Of a stretch of DNA of 64,000 nucleotides, positions 1 to 7,427 are shown piece by piece; the stretch's first letter is position 1, and each line of letters starts with the position of its first letter. A model generated the notes under the pieces. That model saw only the letters and a program-made list of their open reading frames with translations. It was not told the DNA's origin and did not search any database. Origin of the DNA: Streptococcus suis (GTDB taxonomy: Bacteria > Bacillota > Bacilli > Lactobacillales > Streptococcaceae); NCBI RefSeq assembly GCF_019794555.1, contig NZ_JAIMEP010000001.1:92855-156854 (forward strand), given 5' to 3'. The position numbers and the translations under genes are program-made.

Positions 1-1
1 G

Positions 2-337
2 GCGGACGCTATGGCAATGGCTAGCGATTGGTTAGGCATGAACTTAGCTGATTATATCGAGAATGGACGAGACATTCCTACCCCGTCTTCTATAAATACT
101 TTGTCATTAGTAGATAATAACCCTTTCCGTGATGAGGATTTTGAGATGGTTTACGATTCTAGCAAGTCTTTTATCTCCATGGTGATGGTGGATGTTGCAA
201 AGTATTTGGGCAGTCAAGAGCCAGTAAAGAAAACACTCACTATCCCACGCTGGGCAGACACACTAGGACGTGAACTAGGATTGAATTTCTCACAGACCCT
301 CACAGATGCAATTGCAGATAAAAAAATTCATGCTTAA
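2..337 (+). CDS. hicB: HicB-type antitoxin, 3' part (partial at window edge)
   Basis: This is the C-terminal 111 residues of a type II antitoxin of the HicB family. The frame is open to the window edge, so the true start lies outside. The visible start resembles the end of the HicB degenerate RNase H-like domain (ADAMAMASDWLGMNLADYIE, then a Pro-rich RDIPTPSSI). It is followed by a C-terminal DNA-binding part (KKTLTIPRWADTLGRELGLN), which in this family is a helix-turn-helix or ribbon-helix-helix that autorepresses the operon. The partner toxin HicA normally sits just upstream and would lie outside the window. Family assignment is by motif resemblance. Confidence 0.75.
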   Translation, partial: ADAMAMASDWLGMNLADYIENGRDIPTPSSINTLSLVDNNPFRDEDFEMVYDSSKSFISMVMVDVAKYLGSQEPVKKTLTIPRWADTLGRELGLNFSQTLTDAIADKKIHA

Positions 338-369
338 CACTTGATTCTGTTATTGCAAGTGTTGAAACT

Positions 370-428
370 GGACCTTTCAACTCCCATTGAGTATTAGTAG
401 TTCTAATGAGTGGGATGGTTCCGTTTTT
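370..428 (+). terminator. Terminator after hicB
   Basis: A long imperfect hairpin (GGACC...CTCCCATT pairing with AATGAGTGGGATGGTTCC) is followed by GTTTTTAT. It lies 33 bases after the hicB stop codon. Confidence 0.6.
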
Positions 429-448
429 ATCTTTCTACTAATTATACG

Positions 449-485
449 AAAGCCCCCAAAGTTTATGTAAACTTCAGGGGTTTTG
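449..485 (+). terminator. Second terminator between convergent hicB and adh
   Basis: The stem AAAGCCCCC-AAAGTTTA pairs with TAAACTT-GGGGTTTT, with a very short loop. It sits between two convergent genes and ends 11 bases before the stop codon of the minus-strand dehydrogenase. The T-rich side is on the + strand, but it may slow transcription from both directions. Confidence 0.6.
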
Positions 486-495
486 TTCTATTTTC

Positions 496-1545
496 TTACT
501 CCACCGTTACCATTGCTTTAATGGTTTTGCGGTTTGCCATATCTTTGTAGGCTTGGTCGATATTGTCTAGGCTGTAAGTTTGGGTGAAAACTCGACCTGG
601 GTTGATGTCGCCTTTGAGAACAGCATCGAGCAGGATTTCTTTGTCATAGGTTGTGACGGAAGCAGATCCACCGCCGATGATGATGTTTTGAGCAAAGGTT
701 GAGCCGAGCGCGTGGTTGTTGTAATGAGGGACGCCAACGAAACCAACACGACCACCGTTATGGAGGACACCGAGGGCTTGGTCAATAGAGGCTTCTGTAC
801 CAACACATTCGAGGGCAGCATCAGCTCCGCCACCTAGAATTTCACGGACTTTGGCAATACCTTCCTCACCCCGTTCTGCTACGATGGCAGTAGCCCCTGA
901 TTCCAAAGCCATTTGCTGGCGGTCTGCATAGCGGCTCATCATGATAATCTGAGAAGCTCCGCGCATTTTTGCAGCAATGACGGCACATTGACCCACTGCA
1001 CCATCACCGATGACAACAACCTTGTCACCAGGTTTGACATCTGCTACACGGGCAGCATGGTAGCCTGTTGGCATCACGTCAGCCAAACTAAGAAGAGATT
1101 TGATCATGCCTTCTGAGTAGTCACTTGGCTGACCAGGAATTTTGACCAAGGCCCAGTTGCCGTAGTGGAAACGAATGTATTGAGACTGGTAGTTGTTGCC
1201 CCAGTTGGTGTAGCCTGGATGGTTGTCACAAGTACCGTCAAAGCCAGCACGACAGGCATCACAGTGTCCGCAACCATGTGTAAATGGAACAATAACGAAG
1301 TCACCAGGTACAAAGGTAGTGATATCTTCGCCAACCTCTTCTACAATACCAATGGCTTCATGCCCAGTATTGGTATCACCATGATCGTGATGAATGTGTT
1401 CCCCATAGTTCCAGAGGTCTGAACCACAGACACAGGCGCGAACAACCTTGATAATGACATCATCTTTGGCTTGAAGGCTTGGTTTCTCGACTTCAGCAAC
1501 GGTCATCTTACCGGCTTTTTCATAAATAGCTGTTTTCATATTCAT
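496..1545 (-). CDS. Zinc-dependent alcohol dehydrogenase (MDR family)
   Basis: This is a 349-residue medium-chain dehydrogenase/reductase, expected to oxidise alcohols or reduce aldehydes with NAD(P) in the cytoplasm. The N-terminal GroES-like domain carries the catalytic zinc ligands CVCGSD (about residue 40) and TGHE (about residue 62). The structural-zinc cluster GCGHCDACRAGFDGTC lies near residue 90, and the Rossmann motif GDGAVG near residue 170. The start is taken at 1545: a GTG at 1548 is possible, but the only good Shine-Dalgarno (AAAGG, 1571-1575) is separated from the ATG by a small hairpin and fits it best if the hairpin is folded out. A MerR-family promoter lies upstream. That promoter type with this enzyme family matches the NmlR/AdhR aldehyde and nitrosative stress response; the substrate is not known from sequence. 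Confidence 0.85.
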   Translation of the reverse strand: MNMKTAIYEKAGKMTVAEVEKPSLQAKDDVIIKVVRACVCGSDLWNYGEHIHHDHGDTNTGHEAIGIVEEVGEDITTFVPGDFVIVPFTHGCGHCDACRAGFDGTCDNHPGYTNWGNNYQSQYIRFHYGNWALVKIPGQPSDYSEGMIKSLLSLADVMPTGYHAARVADVKPGDKVVVIGDGAVGQCAVIAAKMRGASQIIMMSRYADRQQMALESGATAIVAERGEEGIAKVREILGGGADAALECVGTEASIDQALGVLHNGGRVGFVGVPHYNNHALGSTFAQNIIIGGGSASVTTYDKEILLDAVLKGDINPGRVFTQTYSLDNIDQAYKDMANRKTIKAMVTVE

Positions 1546-1550
1546 CACAC

Positions 1551-1568
1551 ATTTACTTGTCAGTAAAT
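1551..1568 (-). promoter_or_regulatory. Hairpin between Shine-Dalgarno and start codon of the dehydrogenase
   Basis: ATTTACT-GACA-AGTAAAT on the minus strand is a 7-bp perfect stem with a 4-base loop. It lies exactly between AAAGG (1571-1575) and the ATG at 1545. With the stem folded, the Shine-Dalgarno to ATG distance falls from 25 to 7 bases. This is inference from spacing only. Confidence 0.4.
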
Positions 1569-1591
1569 ATCCTTTCTGATTGATATGGAAT

Positions 1592-1622
1592 ATTATACAC
1601 CTTGGAGTTCACTCCAAGTCAA
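1592..1622 (-). promoter_or_regulatory. MerR-family (NmlR/AdhR-like) promoter-operator
   Basis: On the minus strand TTGACT (1617-1622) and TATAAT (1592-1597) are separated by 19 bases, the overlong spacer typical of MerR-regulated promoters. The perfect inverted repeat CTTGGAGT-TC-ACTCCAAG (1601-1618) fills the spacer, as in known NmlR/AdhR operators. No merR-family gene is present in the window, so the regulator must be encoded elsewhere. Confidence 0.85.
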
Positions 1623-1692
1623 GAAAAAAATGGGTTTGAATTCATATTTCCTTTGTGATAGACTAAGTGTATCGGAAAGAAAAGGAGAGATA

Positions 1693-2550
1693 ATGACAGT
1701 TTTAGTTCCTTATAAACGCATGTCCATTTGGAATCAGGATACGGTTCCCCAGCATTTTTTGACCAAGCACAATACCAAGGTTGGTACTTGGGCCAAAATC
1801 AAGGTCTTGAGAGGTCAACTTAAATTTGAGCCGATTTCAGATGACAATGAGACTTTGGGAGAGTATGTCTATGGTCCAACCGATGACATTCCCTTTGTGG
1901 AACCGCAGGCCTGGCATCGTGTGACCCTATTGACAGAGGAAACAGAGTTTTTCTTGGAATTTTTCTGTCAACCAGAAGACTATTTTGCTAAAAAGTATGA
2001 CTATACGCGAACCCATTCGGAGGTCTTAGAGGCTTTGAAGATAATTGAGCCTTGTAAGATCTTAGACTTAGGCTGTGGGCATGGTCGAAATAGTCTCTAC
2101 TTGGCTCAGCAGGGGTTTGAGGTAACAGCTGTAGATAAAGATGTGCCAAGTATTCGGACACTCTTGCAGGTCAAGGAAGTGGAGGACTTGGACTTGCAGG
2201 CTGGGATCTATGACATCAATTCAGCCAGTCTGGAGCAGGACTATGACTGGATTATCTCAACAGTCGTCTTTATGTTCTTAGAGCGAAATCGGGTATCGGA
2301 CATTATCCACAATATGCAGGAGAGAACACGCACTGGAGGCTATAACTTGATTGTAGCTGCCATGGATACAGAAGATGCGCCATGTCCTATGAATTTCTCC
2401 TTTACTTTTGGAGCAGGTGAGCTGAAAGAATACTATCGTGACTGGGAACTGGTCAAATACAATGAAGATTTTGGTCAACTCCATAAGCGGGATGAAAATG
2501 GCAATTTCCTTAAGATGCGGTTTGCGACCATGTTAGCACGAAAGAAATAG
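1693..2550 (+). CDS. tehB: TehB-type SAM-dependent methyltransferase
   Basis: This 285-residue protein resembles the long form of the tellurite-resistance methyltransferase TehB. An N-terminal small-molecule-binding beta domain (about residues 1-95, WAKIKVLRGQLKFEP) precedes a class I methyltransferase domain with motif I ILDLGCGHGRNSLYLA near residue 120 and an acidic post-motif (VTAVDKD). The start is set at 1693 because AAGGAG lies 6 bases upstream. A longer frame opens at 1585, but those residues read through the MerR operator and have no Shine-Dalgarno. TehB detoxifies tellurite and other oxyanions by methylation; the natural substrate in streptococci is unclear. The gene is monocistronic, divergent from the dehydrogenase. 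Confidence 0.85.
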   Translation: MTVLVPYKRMSIWNQDTVPQHFLTKHNTKVGTWAKIKVLRGQLKFEPISDDNETLGEYVYGPTDDIPFVEPQAWHRVTLLTEETEFFLEFFCQPEDYFAKKYDYTRTHSEVLEALKIIEPCKILDLGCGHGRNSLYLAQQGFEVTAVDKDVPSIRTLLQVKEVEDLDLQAGIYDINSASLEQDYDWIISTVVFMFLERNRVSDIIHNMQERTRTGGYNLIVAAMDTEDAPCPMNFSFTFGAGELKEYYRDWELVKYNEDFGQLHKRDENGNFLKMRFATMLARKK

Positions 2551-2582
2551 GGATGATCTCTATTTTTTTAATCAAAAACGTT

Positions 2583-2624
2583 TACAAATGTAATCAAAAA
2601 GTATATAATTTGATTACAAACGTA
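2583..2624 (+). promoter_or_regulatory. copA promoter with two cop boxes (CopY operators)
   Basis: TACAAATGTA (2583-2592) matches the CopY operator core TACANNTGTA exactly. TACAAACGTA (2615-2624) matches with one difference. The -10 TATAAT (2604-2609) lies between them, so a bound repressor would block RNA polymerase. No copY gene lies next to it. Confidence 0.8.
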
Positions 2625-2644
2625 GTCAAAAGGAGAGCAGTATT

Positions 2645-5107
2645 ATGAAAACATCCATTTATAATGTCAATGGGATGACTTGCGCAACCTGTGCATTAAC
2701 TGTTGAAAAGGCTGTTGGAAAAGTAGCAGGAGTTTCAAAGGCTACAGTCAATCTTGCGACTGAAAAAGTAACTGTTGAATATGATGAGCAGGAAGTTGGA
2801 CTGAAAGACTTGCAGATGGCTGTAGAAAAAGCTGGATATGAATTGGAAAATCCTTACCAGAGCCAAACGCTTGCTATTGAAGGGATGACTTGTGCAACCT
2901 GTGCTCTGACAGTCGAGAAAGCCTTGAATAAGCTAGATGGAATACAAAACGCCAGTGTGAATCTAGCAACGGAAAAAGCAACCATTCAGTATGATCCAGC
3001 CCACCTGAACTTATCAGATATCGAGATAGCTGTTGAAAAAGCAGGTTATAAAGCGGTACTGCCAAAAACACAAGAGTCAGAAGCTCAACCGAGCGGAAAA
3101 GAACAACACAAAAATGATTTGTGGCGCAGATTTATCTGGTCAACCATTTTCACACTTCCATTGCTGTACATTGCAATGGGACCTATGCTACCTGGTGGGG
3201 GATTGCCATTGCCAGCGATCTTACACCAGCCACTAGTTTTTGCCCTAGTTCAGCTCATTCTTGTATTACCAGTCCTATATGTTGGTCGTGCATTTTATCA
3301 AAAAGGCTTTAGAACACTCCTAGCAGGACATCCCAATATGGATAGTTTGATAGCCGTTGGGACAAGTGCAGCCCTGGTTCAAGGGATTATTATGACAATG
3401 ATGATTGCTACCAACCAAGTAGCCACCCAACATGGACATCCTGAGCTCTATTTTGAATCGGCAGCTGTTATTTTAACTCTTATCACTCTTGGAAAATACA
3501 TGGAGGCTTTATCAAAAGGGCGTACTTCAGAAGCTATCAGTAAACTGATGAACCTCGCCCCTAAAACTGCGCATGTCCTCCGTGCTGGACAAGAAGTGAC
3601 CATTCCTTTGGAACAAGTCAGAGTAGGAGATGTACTGCAAGTCCGCCCTGGTGAACAGATTCCAGTTGATGGGAAAATAGTAGAAGGCCAATCGACTGTT
3701 GATGAATCCATGCTGACAGGGGAAAGTTTACCTGTTAAAAAAACCATCGGGGATACAGTCGTTGGTGCGACTCTCAATCAACATGGTGCATTTCAGATGC
3801 AAGCCACAAAAGTCGGTGCAGATACAACCCTATCTCAAATTATTCGCTTAGTAGAAGAGGCACAAGGTTCAAAAGCACCGATTGCACAGATGGCTGACCG
3901 CGTCTCAGCAGTCTTTGTTCCAATTGTAATGGGATTAGCCGTCCTTTCTGGCCTTGCTTGGTACTTCTTGGGACAAGAGCCCTGGATGTTCTCCCTTTCC
4001 ATTACTATCTCCGTTCTTGTCATTGCCTGCCCGTGTGCCTTGGGCCTTGCCACACCGACCGCTATCATGGTTGGAACTGGTAAAGGAGCAGAAAATGGTG
4101 TTCTCTTCAAATCTGGTCAAGCGATTGAAGTCCTTGAAAAAATTGATACCATCGTCTTTGATAAGACAGGAACCATTACTGAAGGGAAACCCGTCGTAAC
4201 AGACATTCAGGTTTTCGGAAATTTCACAAATGAACAAGCCCTTCAACTAGCAGCAAGCAGTGAGCAATACTCCGAGCATCCATTGGCTCAAGCCCTCTTA
4301 CGTTCAGCAGAAGAGGAATCAATTTCCTTACTTGCCAGCCAAGATTTTCAGGCACTTTCAGGACGAGGCTTATCTGTGACAATAGCAGAGCAACACATTT
4401 TACTCGGGAATGCCAAATTAATGACAGAATCTGCTATTGAGATTGACCAAGCAGTAGCTGTCGCGGAAAAATTCGCCTCCGAAGCTAAAACGCCTGTTTA
4501 TTTGGCAGCAGATGGGGAACTAGTTGCCGTGATTGCCATTGCGGACCAAGTAAAACCCTCTAGTCAGGCCGCTATCCAGGCTTTGCACCAAATGGGATTG
4601 GAAGTTGTTATGCTGACAGGGGACAATGCCAAAACAGCTCAAGCCATTGCGGAGCAAGTTGGTATCGATAGAGTGATTAGTCAAGTTTTGCCAGAGGATA
4701 AGGCAGAACAGGTCAAACGCATCCAAGAATCAGGAAAACAAGTTGCCATGGTTGGTGACGGAATCAATGATGCCCCTGCCCTGGCCCAAGCTGAGGTTGG
4801 AATAGCAATTGGTTCAGGAACAGATGTAGCCATCGAGTCTGCGGATCTTGTATTGATGCACAGTGATCTCATGGATGTTCCAAAGGCTGTTCGACTCAGT
4901 CAATTAACGATTCGAAATATCAAGGAAAACCTATTCTGGGCTTTTGCCTATAACGTCATAGGAATTCCTGTTGCAATGGGTGTCCTTCACCTATTTGGTG
5001 GTCCCTTGCTCAACCCCATGTTGGCAGGAGCAGCCATGGCTCTCAGCTCAGTGTCAGTCGTCTTGAATGCTCTGCGATTGAAAAACACCCGAATTGATAG
5101 CCTCTAA
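2645..5107 (+). CDS. copA: Copper-exporting P1B-type ATPase CopA
   Basis: This 820-residue membrane ATPase should export Cu(I) from the cytoplasm. Two N-terminal heavy-metal-associated domains each carry GMTCATC (about residues 10-16 and 80-86). Transmembrane helices follow, with the copper-site CPC motif ([11 protein letters not shown], about residue 460). The other P-type signatures are present: TGES in the actuator domain, DKTGT phosphorylation site (about residue 505), SEHPLA in the nucleotide-binding domain, and [10 protein letters not shown]. An AAAGGAG Shine-Dalgarno precedes the ATG. The usual copY repressor and copZ chaperone genes are absent on both sides; the two fused metal-binding domains may partly replace a chaperone. 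The cop boxes upstream indicate copper induction. Confidence 0.95.
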   Translation: MKTSIYNVNGMTCATCALTVEKAVGKVAGVSKATVNLATEKVTVEYDEQEVGLKDLQMAVEKAGYELENPYQSQTLAIEGMTCATCALTVEKALNKLDGIQNASVNLATEKATIQYDPAHLNLSDIEIAVEKAGYKAVLPKTQESEAQPSGKEQHKNDLWRRFIWSTIFTLPLLYIAMGPMLPGGGLPLPAILHQPLVFALVQLILVLPVLYVGRAFYQKGFRTLLAGHPNMDSLIAVGTSAALVQGIIMTMMIATNQVATQHGHPELYFESAAVILTLITLGKYMEALSKGRTSEAISKLMNLAPKTAHVLRAGQEVTIPLEQVRVGDVLQVRPGEQIPVDGKIVEGQSTVDESMLTGESLPVKKTIGDTVVGATLNQHGAFQMQATKVGADTTLSQIIRLVEEAQGSKAPIAQMADRVSAVFVPIVMGLAVLSGLAWYFLGQEPWMFSLSITISVLVIACPCALGLATPTAIMVGTGKGAENGVLFKSGQAIEVLEKIDTIVFDKTGTITEGKPVVTDIQVFGNFTNEQALQLAASSEQYSEHPLAQALLRSAEEESISLLASQDFQALSGRGLSVTIAEQHILLGNAKLMTESAIEIDQAVAVAEKFASEAKTPVYLAADGELVAVIAIADQVKPSSQAAIQALHQMGLEVVMLTGDNAKTAQAIAEQVGIDRVISQVLPEDKAEQVKRIQESGKQVAMVGDGINDAPALAQAEVGIAIGSGTDVAIESADLVLMHSDLMDVPKAVRLSQLTIRNIKENLFWAFAYNVIGIPVAMGVLHLFGGPLLNPMLAGAAMALSSVSVVLNALRLKNTRIDSL

Positions 5108-5142
5108 TGGATTAACGCTAATGATGTTGTACATATGAAAAT

Positions 5143-5180
5143 ACCCCGTAGATGATTTCTCGTCTGTGGGGTGTTTGCTT
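5143..5180 (+). terminator. Terminator after copA
   Basis: ACCCCGTAGATG pairs with CGTCTGTGGGGT (G-U pairs allowed), followed by GTTTGCTTT. The tail is weak. Confidence 0.5.
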
Positions 5181-5238
5181 TAGGATAGGTTTTATAGGGA
5201 TTTAATTTCCGTTTCGAATCCTCAGTTCTTTCTATGCT

Positions 5239-5288
5239 TATAATATTCCCAAACAAATTAGTGGCTAAAAACTCTTTAAACGCTTACA
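5239..5288 (+). promoter_or_regulatory. tpx promoter region with catabolite (cre) site
   Basis: A candidate -10 TATAAT lies at 5239-5244. Downstream, TTTAAACGCTTACA (5275-5288) read on the minus strand is TGTAAGCGTTTAAA, matching the CcpA cre consensus TGWAARCGYTWNCW at all but one position. A site downstream of the promoter would act as a roadblock. This predicts carbon-source control of tpx. Confidence 0.55.
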
Positions 5289-5316
5289 ATGATAATAAAA
5301 GGAAGGGAGAAAGCAT

Positions 5317-5811
5317 ATGACAACATTTATTGGACAAACTGTAACCTTGATTGGCCCCCGTTTGACCGTAGGGGATAAAGCGCCTGATTTTGTGCTGATG
5401 GACAATGATTTACAGGCAAAACATCTTTCAGACTTCGGTCAGAAAATAAAGGTGATTAGTGTCGTTCCATCGTTGGACACAGGTGTCTGTGATACACAAA
5501 CTCGCCGGTTCAACCAAGAATTGGCACTCAATGAAGATACAGCTGTCATCACTGTTTCAGTGGATCTACCATTTGCTCAAAAACGTTGGTGTGGGGCAGC
5601 GGGCCTAGAAAATGCTGTGACCTTATCGGATTATTATGACCATGCATTTGGAAAAGCCTATGGGGTGTTGATGGAAGAATGGCATTTGCTTGCAAGAGCT
5701 GTATTTGTCCTAGATAGTGACAATACCATTCTATATGTTGAGTACGTGGACAATGTCAATACGCACCCAGATTATGAATCTGTCATTGAAGTGGTGAAGA
5801 GATTGGGGTAA
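5317..5811 (+). CDS. tpx: Thiol peroxidase Tpx
   Basis: This 164-residue protein is an atypical 2-Cys peroxiredoxin that reduces hydrogen peroxide and alkyl hydroperoxides using thioredoxin. The peroxidatic cysteine is Cys58 in [17 protein letters not shown], and the resolving cysteine lies about 34 residues later in KRWCGAAG. This is the usual Tpx spacing and full family length. The start follows GGAAGGGAG. The gene stands alone, with a cre-like site in its leader. Its location next to copA and tehB makes a small stress-defence neighbourhood, although each gene has its own promoter. Confidence 0.95.
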   Translation: MTTFIGQTVTLIGPRLTVGDKAPDFVLMDNDLQAKHLSDFGQKIKVISVVPSLDTGVCDTQTRRFNQELALNEDTAVITVSVDLPFAQKRWCGAAGLENAVTLSDYYDHAFGKAYGVLMEEWHLLARAVFVLDSDNTILYVEYVDNVNTHPDYESVIEVVKRLG

Positions 5812-5897
5812 ATGTTCAAACCAAGAATAACTCTTGTTTTGTGACCATACCAACTAACGGAACAACTGTTTGACATGACAAAATAATCTCAATGTGC

Positions 5898-6028
5898 TAC
5901 ACTAAATGTGCTTGCTCAAGGCACTCAGGCTCATTTCCTTGTAGCCTTTGTTTTGCCAGATATGAAAAAGCCGCTTCTTAAGCAGTTCTGCACTGACACT
6001 GATTAAGTAGTGGCTTCATTTTTTTTTT
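5898..6028 (+). ncRNA. Candidate small structured RNA between tpx and the next gene
   Basis: A promoter-like ATGACA-N17-TACACT (extended TGC before the -10 at 5898-5903) predicts an RNA starting near 5910. Its first part folds as nested stems (GGCA-CTC-AGGCT closing on AGCCT-TTGTTT-TGCC, about 5930-5956). It ends in a strong intrinsic terminator, AAGCCGCTTCTTAA pairing with TTAAGTAGTGGCTT and then ten T (5968-6028). The RNA would be about 119 bases. No open frame with a Shine-Dalgarno is seen inside it and I do not recognise the family. It could instead be a leftover of a deleted gene. Confidence 0.4.
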
Positions 6029-6055
6029 GACAAAAAGATAGCTACTTGTTATAAT
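6027..6055 (+). promoter_or_regulatory. Perfect consensus sigma-A promoter
   Basis: TTGACA (6027-6032) and TATAAT (6050-6055) are separated by exactly 17 bases. It starts within the T-run of the preceding terminator and drives the gene at 6087. Confidence 0.85.
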
Positions 6056-6086
6056 GATGACGATTTTATGAAATAAGGATATTGAG

Positions 6087-6413
6087 ATGAATACAGTATT
6101 ATTTCAAGCTCGTGCTAATCGCTTGATTGAAGACGTTTTAAAAGCTTTCCAACTTGACAAGAGAGGGACCATGGATGAGCTTCGATTGGAAATGCATTTA
6201 CAAGAAATTTTGCAGGTGTTGAATGAGTCAAAAGATATCAATCGGCTCACTATTCGATTGGAAAAATTTTATCAAAATGCAAGTTTTCTGATCGGATTGG
6301 GGGACGTTCAATTAAGCGAAACGACCAGGCGAGCATGGCGTGCCTATGACCAATTTCACTACGACCAAGTAAAACCCAAACTCCTCCTTCACGGAAATAC
6401 GAGATTAGGGTAG
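6087..6413 (+). CDS. Small helical protein, possible bacteriocin-immunity type
   Basis: This 108-residue, apparently all-helical soluble protein has no signal peptide or membrane segment. It starts behind AAGGA with a leader of about 25 bases from a perfect consensus promoter. Size, helicity and repeated amphipathic segments (RLIEDVLKAFQL, MHLQEILQVLNE) recall streptococcal EntA-type bacteriocin immunity proteins, but no diagnostic motif is visible. I give that only as a suggestion. No bacteriocin precursor or double-glycine leader is present nearby. A strong terminator follows, so it is a single-gene transcript. Confidence 0.6.
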   Translation: MNTVLFQARANRLIEDVLKAFQLDKRGTMDELRLEMHLQEILQVLNESKDINRLTIRLEKFYQNASFLIGLGDVQLSETTRRAWRAYDQFHYDQVKPKLLLHGNTRLG

Positions 6414-6433
6414 ATTGTTCGGGATCATAAAGG

Positions 6434-6456
6434 AAAAGAGCCGAGTGGCTCTTTTT
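6434..6456 (+). terminator. Terminator
   Basis: AAAAGAGCC-GAGT-GGCTCTTTTT is a 9-bp perfect stem with a 4-base loop and T-tail. Confidence 0.9.
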
Positions 6457-6579
6457 ATAGTAATGTTAGATAATCACTCTTTGTCGAGAATAAATAGGTG
6501 ATATGACAGTTAAATTGTTCCTATCAATATTATATAAGACAATGTATAAGCAAATTCTCACCCCTCAACGTCATTCCCT

Positions 6580-6620
6580 CAACCCAGGTAACTCCTTCAC
6601 GGACTTACGAGACTGGGTTG
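6580..6620. repeat. Long imperfect hairpin in a 300-base non-coding gap
   Basis: CAACCCAG (6580-6587) pairs with CTGGGTTG (6613-6620). Inside it GTAACTCC (6588-6595) pairs with GGACTTAC (6601-6608) with one mismatch, leaving a 5-base loop. No T-run follows, so it is not a simple terminator. The rest of 6457-6650 shows no open frame or clear signal. Confidence 0.45.
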
Positions 6621-6651
6621 GTTGTTCTATCTTATAATCGTTACCAAAGTC

Positions 6652-6694
6652 ACAACCCTTGAAAATAGAAGGGTTGTCATTTTTGTGCTATAAT
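6652..6694 (+). promoter_or_regulatory. ABC transporter promoter with adjoining inverted repeat
   Basis: ACAACCCTT (6652-6660) and AAGGGTTGT (6669-6677) form a 9-bp perfect inverted repeat followed by CATTTTTG, like a terminator. Ten bases on lies an extended -10, TGC-TATAAT (6689-6694), which should drive the transporter operon. The repeat occupies the -35 region, so it could also be an operator. Confidence 0.5.
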
Positions 6695-6717
6695 TATAGG
6701 TAGAAAAGAGGTGTCAT

Positions 6718-7419
6718 ATGACCTATATTCAAGTGAAAAACGAAGGCAAATTTTACCCTATGGGTGAAGCGCTGATTATGGCAAATAAAGATGTGACCTT
6801 TGATATAGAAAAGGGAGAATTAGTAATTATTTTAGGTTCCTCAGGTGCTGGTAAATCAACCTTGCTGAATATTCTGGGTGGAATGGATCAAGCTGATGAG
6901 GGTGAAGTATTGATTGATGGGGTTGATATTGCCAAATTATCAAGCCATGAATTGACCAATTATCGAAGAGATGACGTTGGATTTGTTTTTCAATTCTATA
7001 ACCTCGTAGCCAATTTAACTGCCAAAGAAAATGTAGAATTGGCAGCAGAGATTGTGAAAGATGCTCTTGATGCCGAAGAGGTATTGGAACGAGTTGGTTT
7101 AGGACATAGGAAGGACAATTTCCCCGCTCAATTGTCTGGAGGGGAGCAGCAACGAGTGGCCATTGCGCGTGCAGTTGCAAAAAAACCAAAATTACTTCTT
7201 TGTGATGAGCCAACAGGGGCCCTGGATTATCAAACAGGAAAACAGGTCTTGCAAATCCTTCAAGATATGTCTCGAAAAGAAGGCGCGACAGTCATTATTG
7301 TAACGCACAATGCGGCACTCGCTCCAATTGCAGATCGAGTGATTCGTATGCGTGATGCACGGATCCATTCAGTTGAAACAAACCCGAGACCACAGGACAT
7401 TAGCAGTCTAGAGTATTAG
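6718..7419 (+). CDS. ABC transporter ATP-binding protein (MacB/LolD type)
   Basis: This 233-residue cytoplasmic ATPase belongs to the group that partners with FtsX-like permeases. It has Walker [10 protein letters not shown] (about residues 41-49), the Q-loop [20 protein letters not shown], signature LSGGEQQR, Walker [13 protein letters not shown] and the switch histidine in IIVTHN. ATG follows AAAGAGGTG. The permease gene starts 8 bases after its stop, so the two form one operon. Members of this class power mechanotransmission export of peptides or lipids rather than nutrient uptake; no two-component system lies beside it to suggest bacitracin-type resistance. Confidence 0.9.
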   Translation: MTYIQVKNEGKFYPMGEALIMANKDVTFDIEKGELVIILGSSGAGKSTLLNILGGMDQADEGEVLIDGVDIAKLSSHELTNYRRDDVGFVFQFYNLVANLTAKENVELAAEIVKDALDAEEVLERVGLGHRKDNFPAQLSGGEQQRVAIARAVAKKPKLLLCDEPTGALDYQTGKQVLQILQDMSRKEGATVIIVTHNAALAPIADRVIRMRDARIHSVETNPRPQDISSLEY

Positions 7420-7427
7420 GAGAAACT

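Noticed and set aside
567..1422. Several open frames on both strands inside the alcohol dehydrogenase gene
   Set aside because: They lie within a complete conserved enzyme gene, lack ribosome sites and show no domain; they are shadow frames. The same applies to minor frames inside copA, polA, arcA, arcB and other genes.
1585..1692. N-terminal extension of TehB by 36 residues
   Set aside because: The extension reads through the MerR operator, has no Shine-Dalgarno and is not part of the TehB family; AAGGAG favours 1693.
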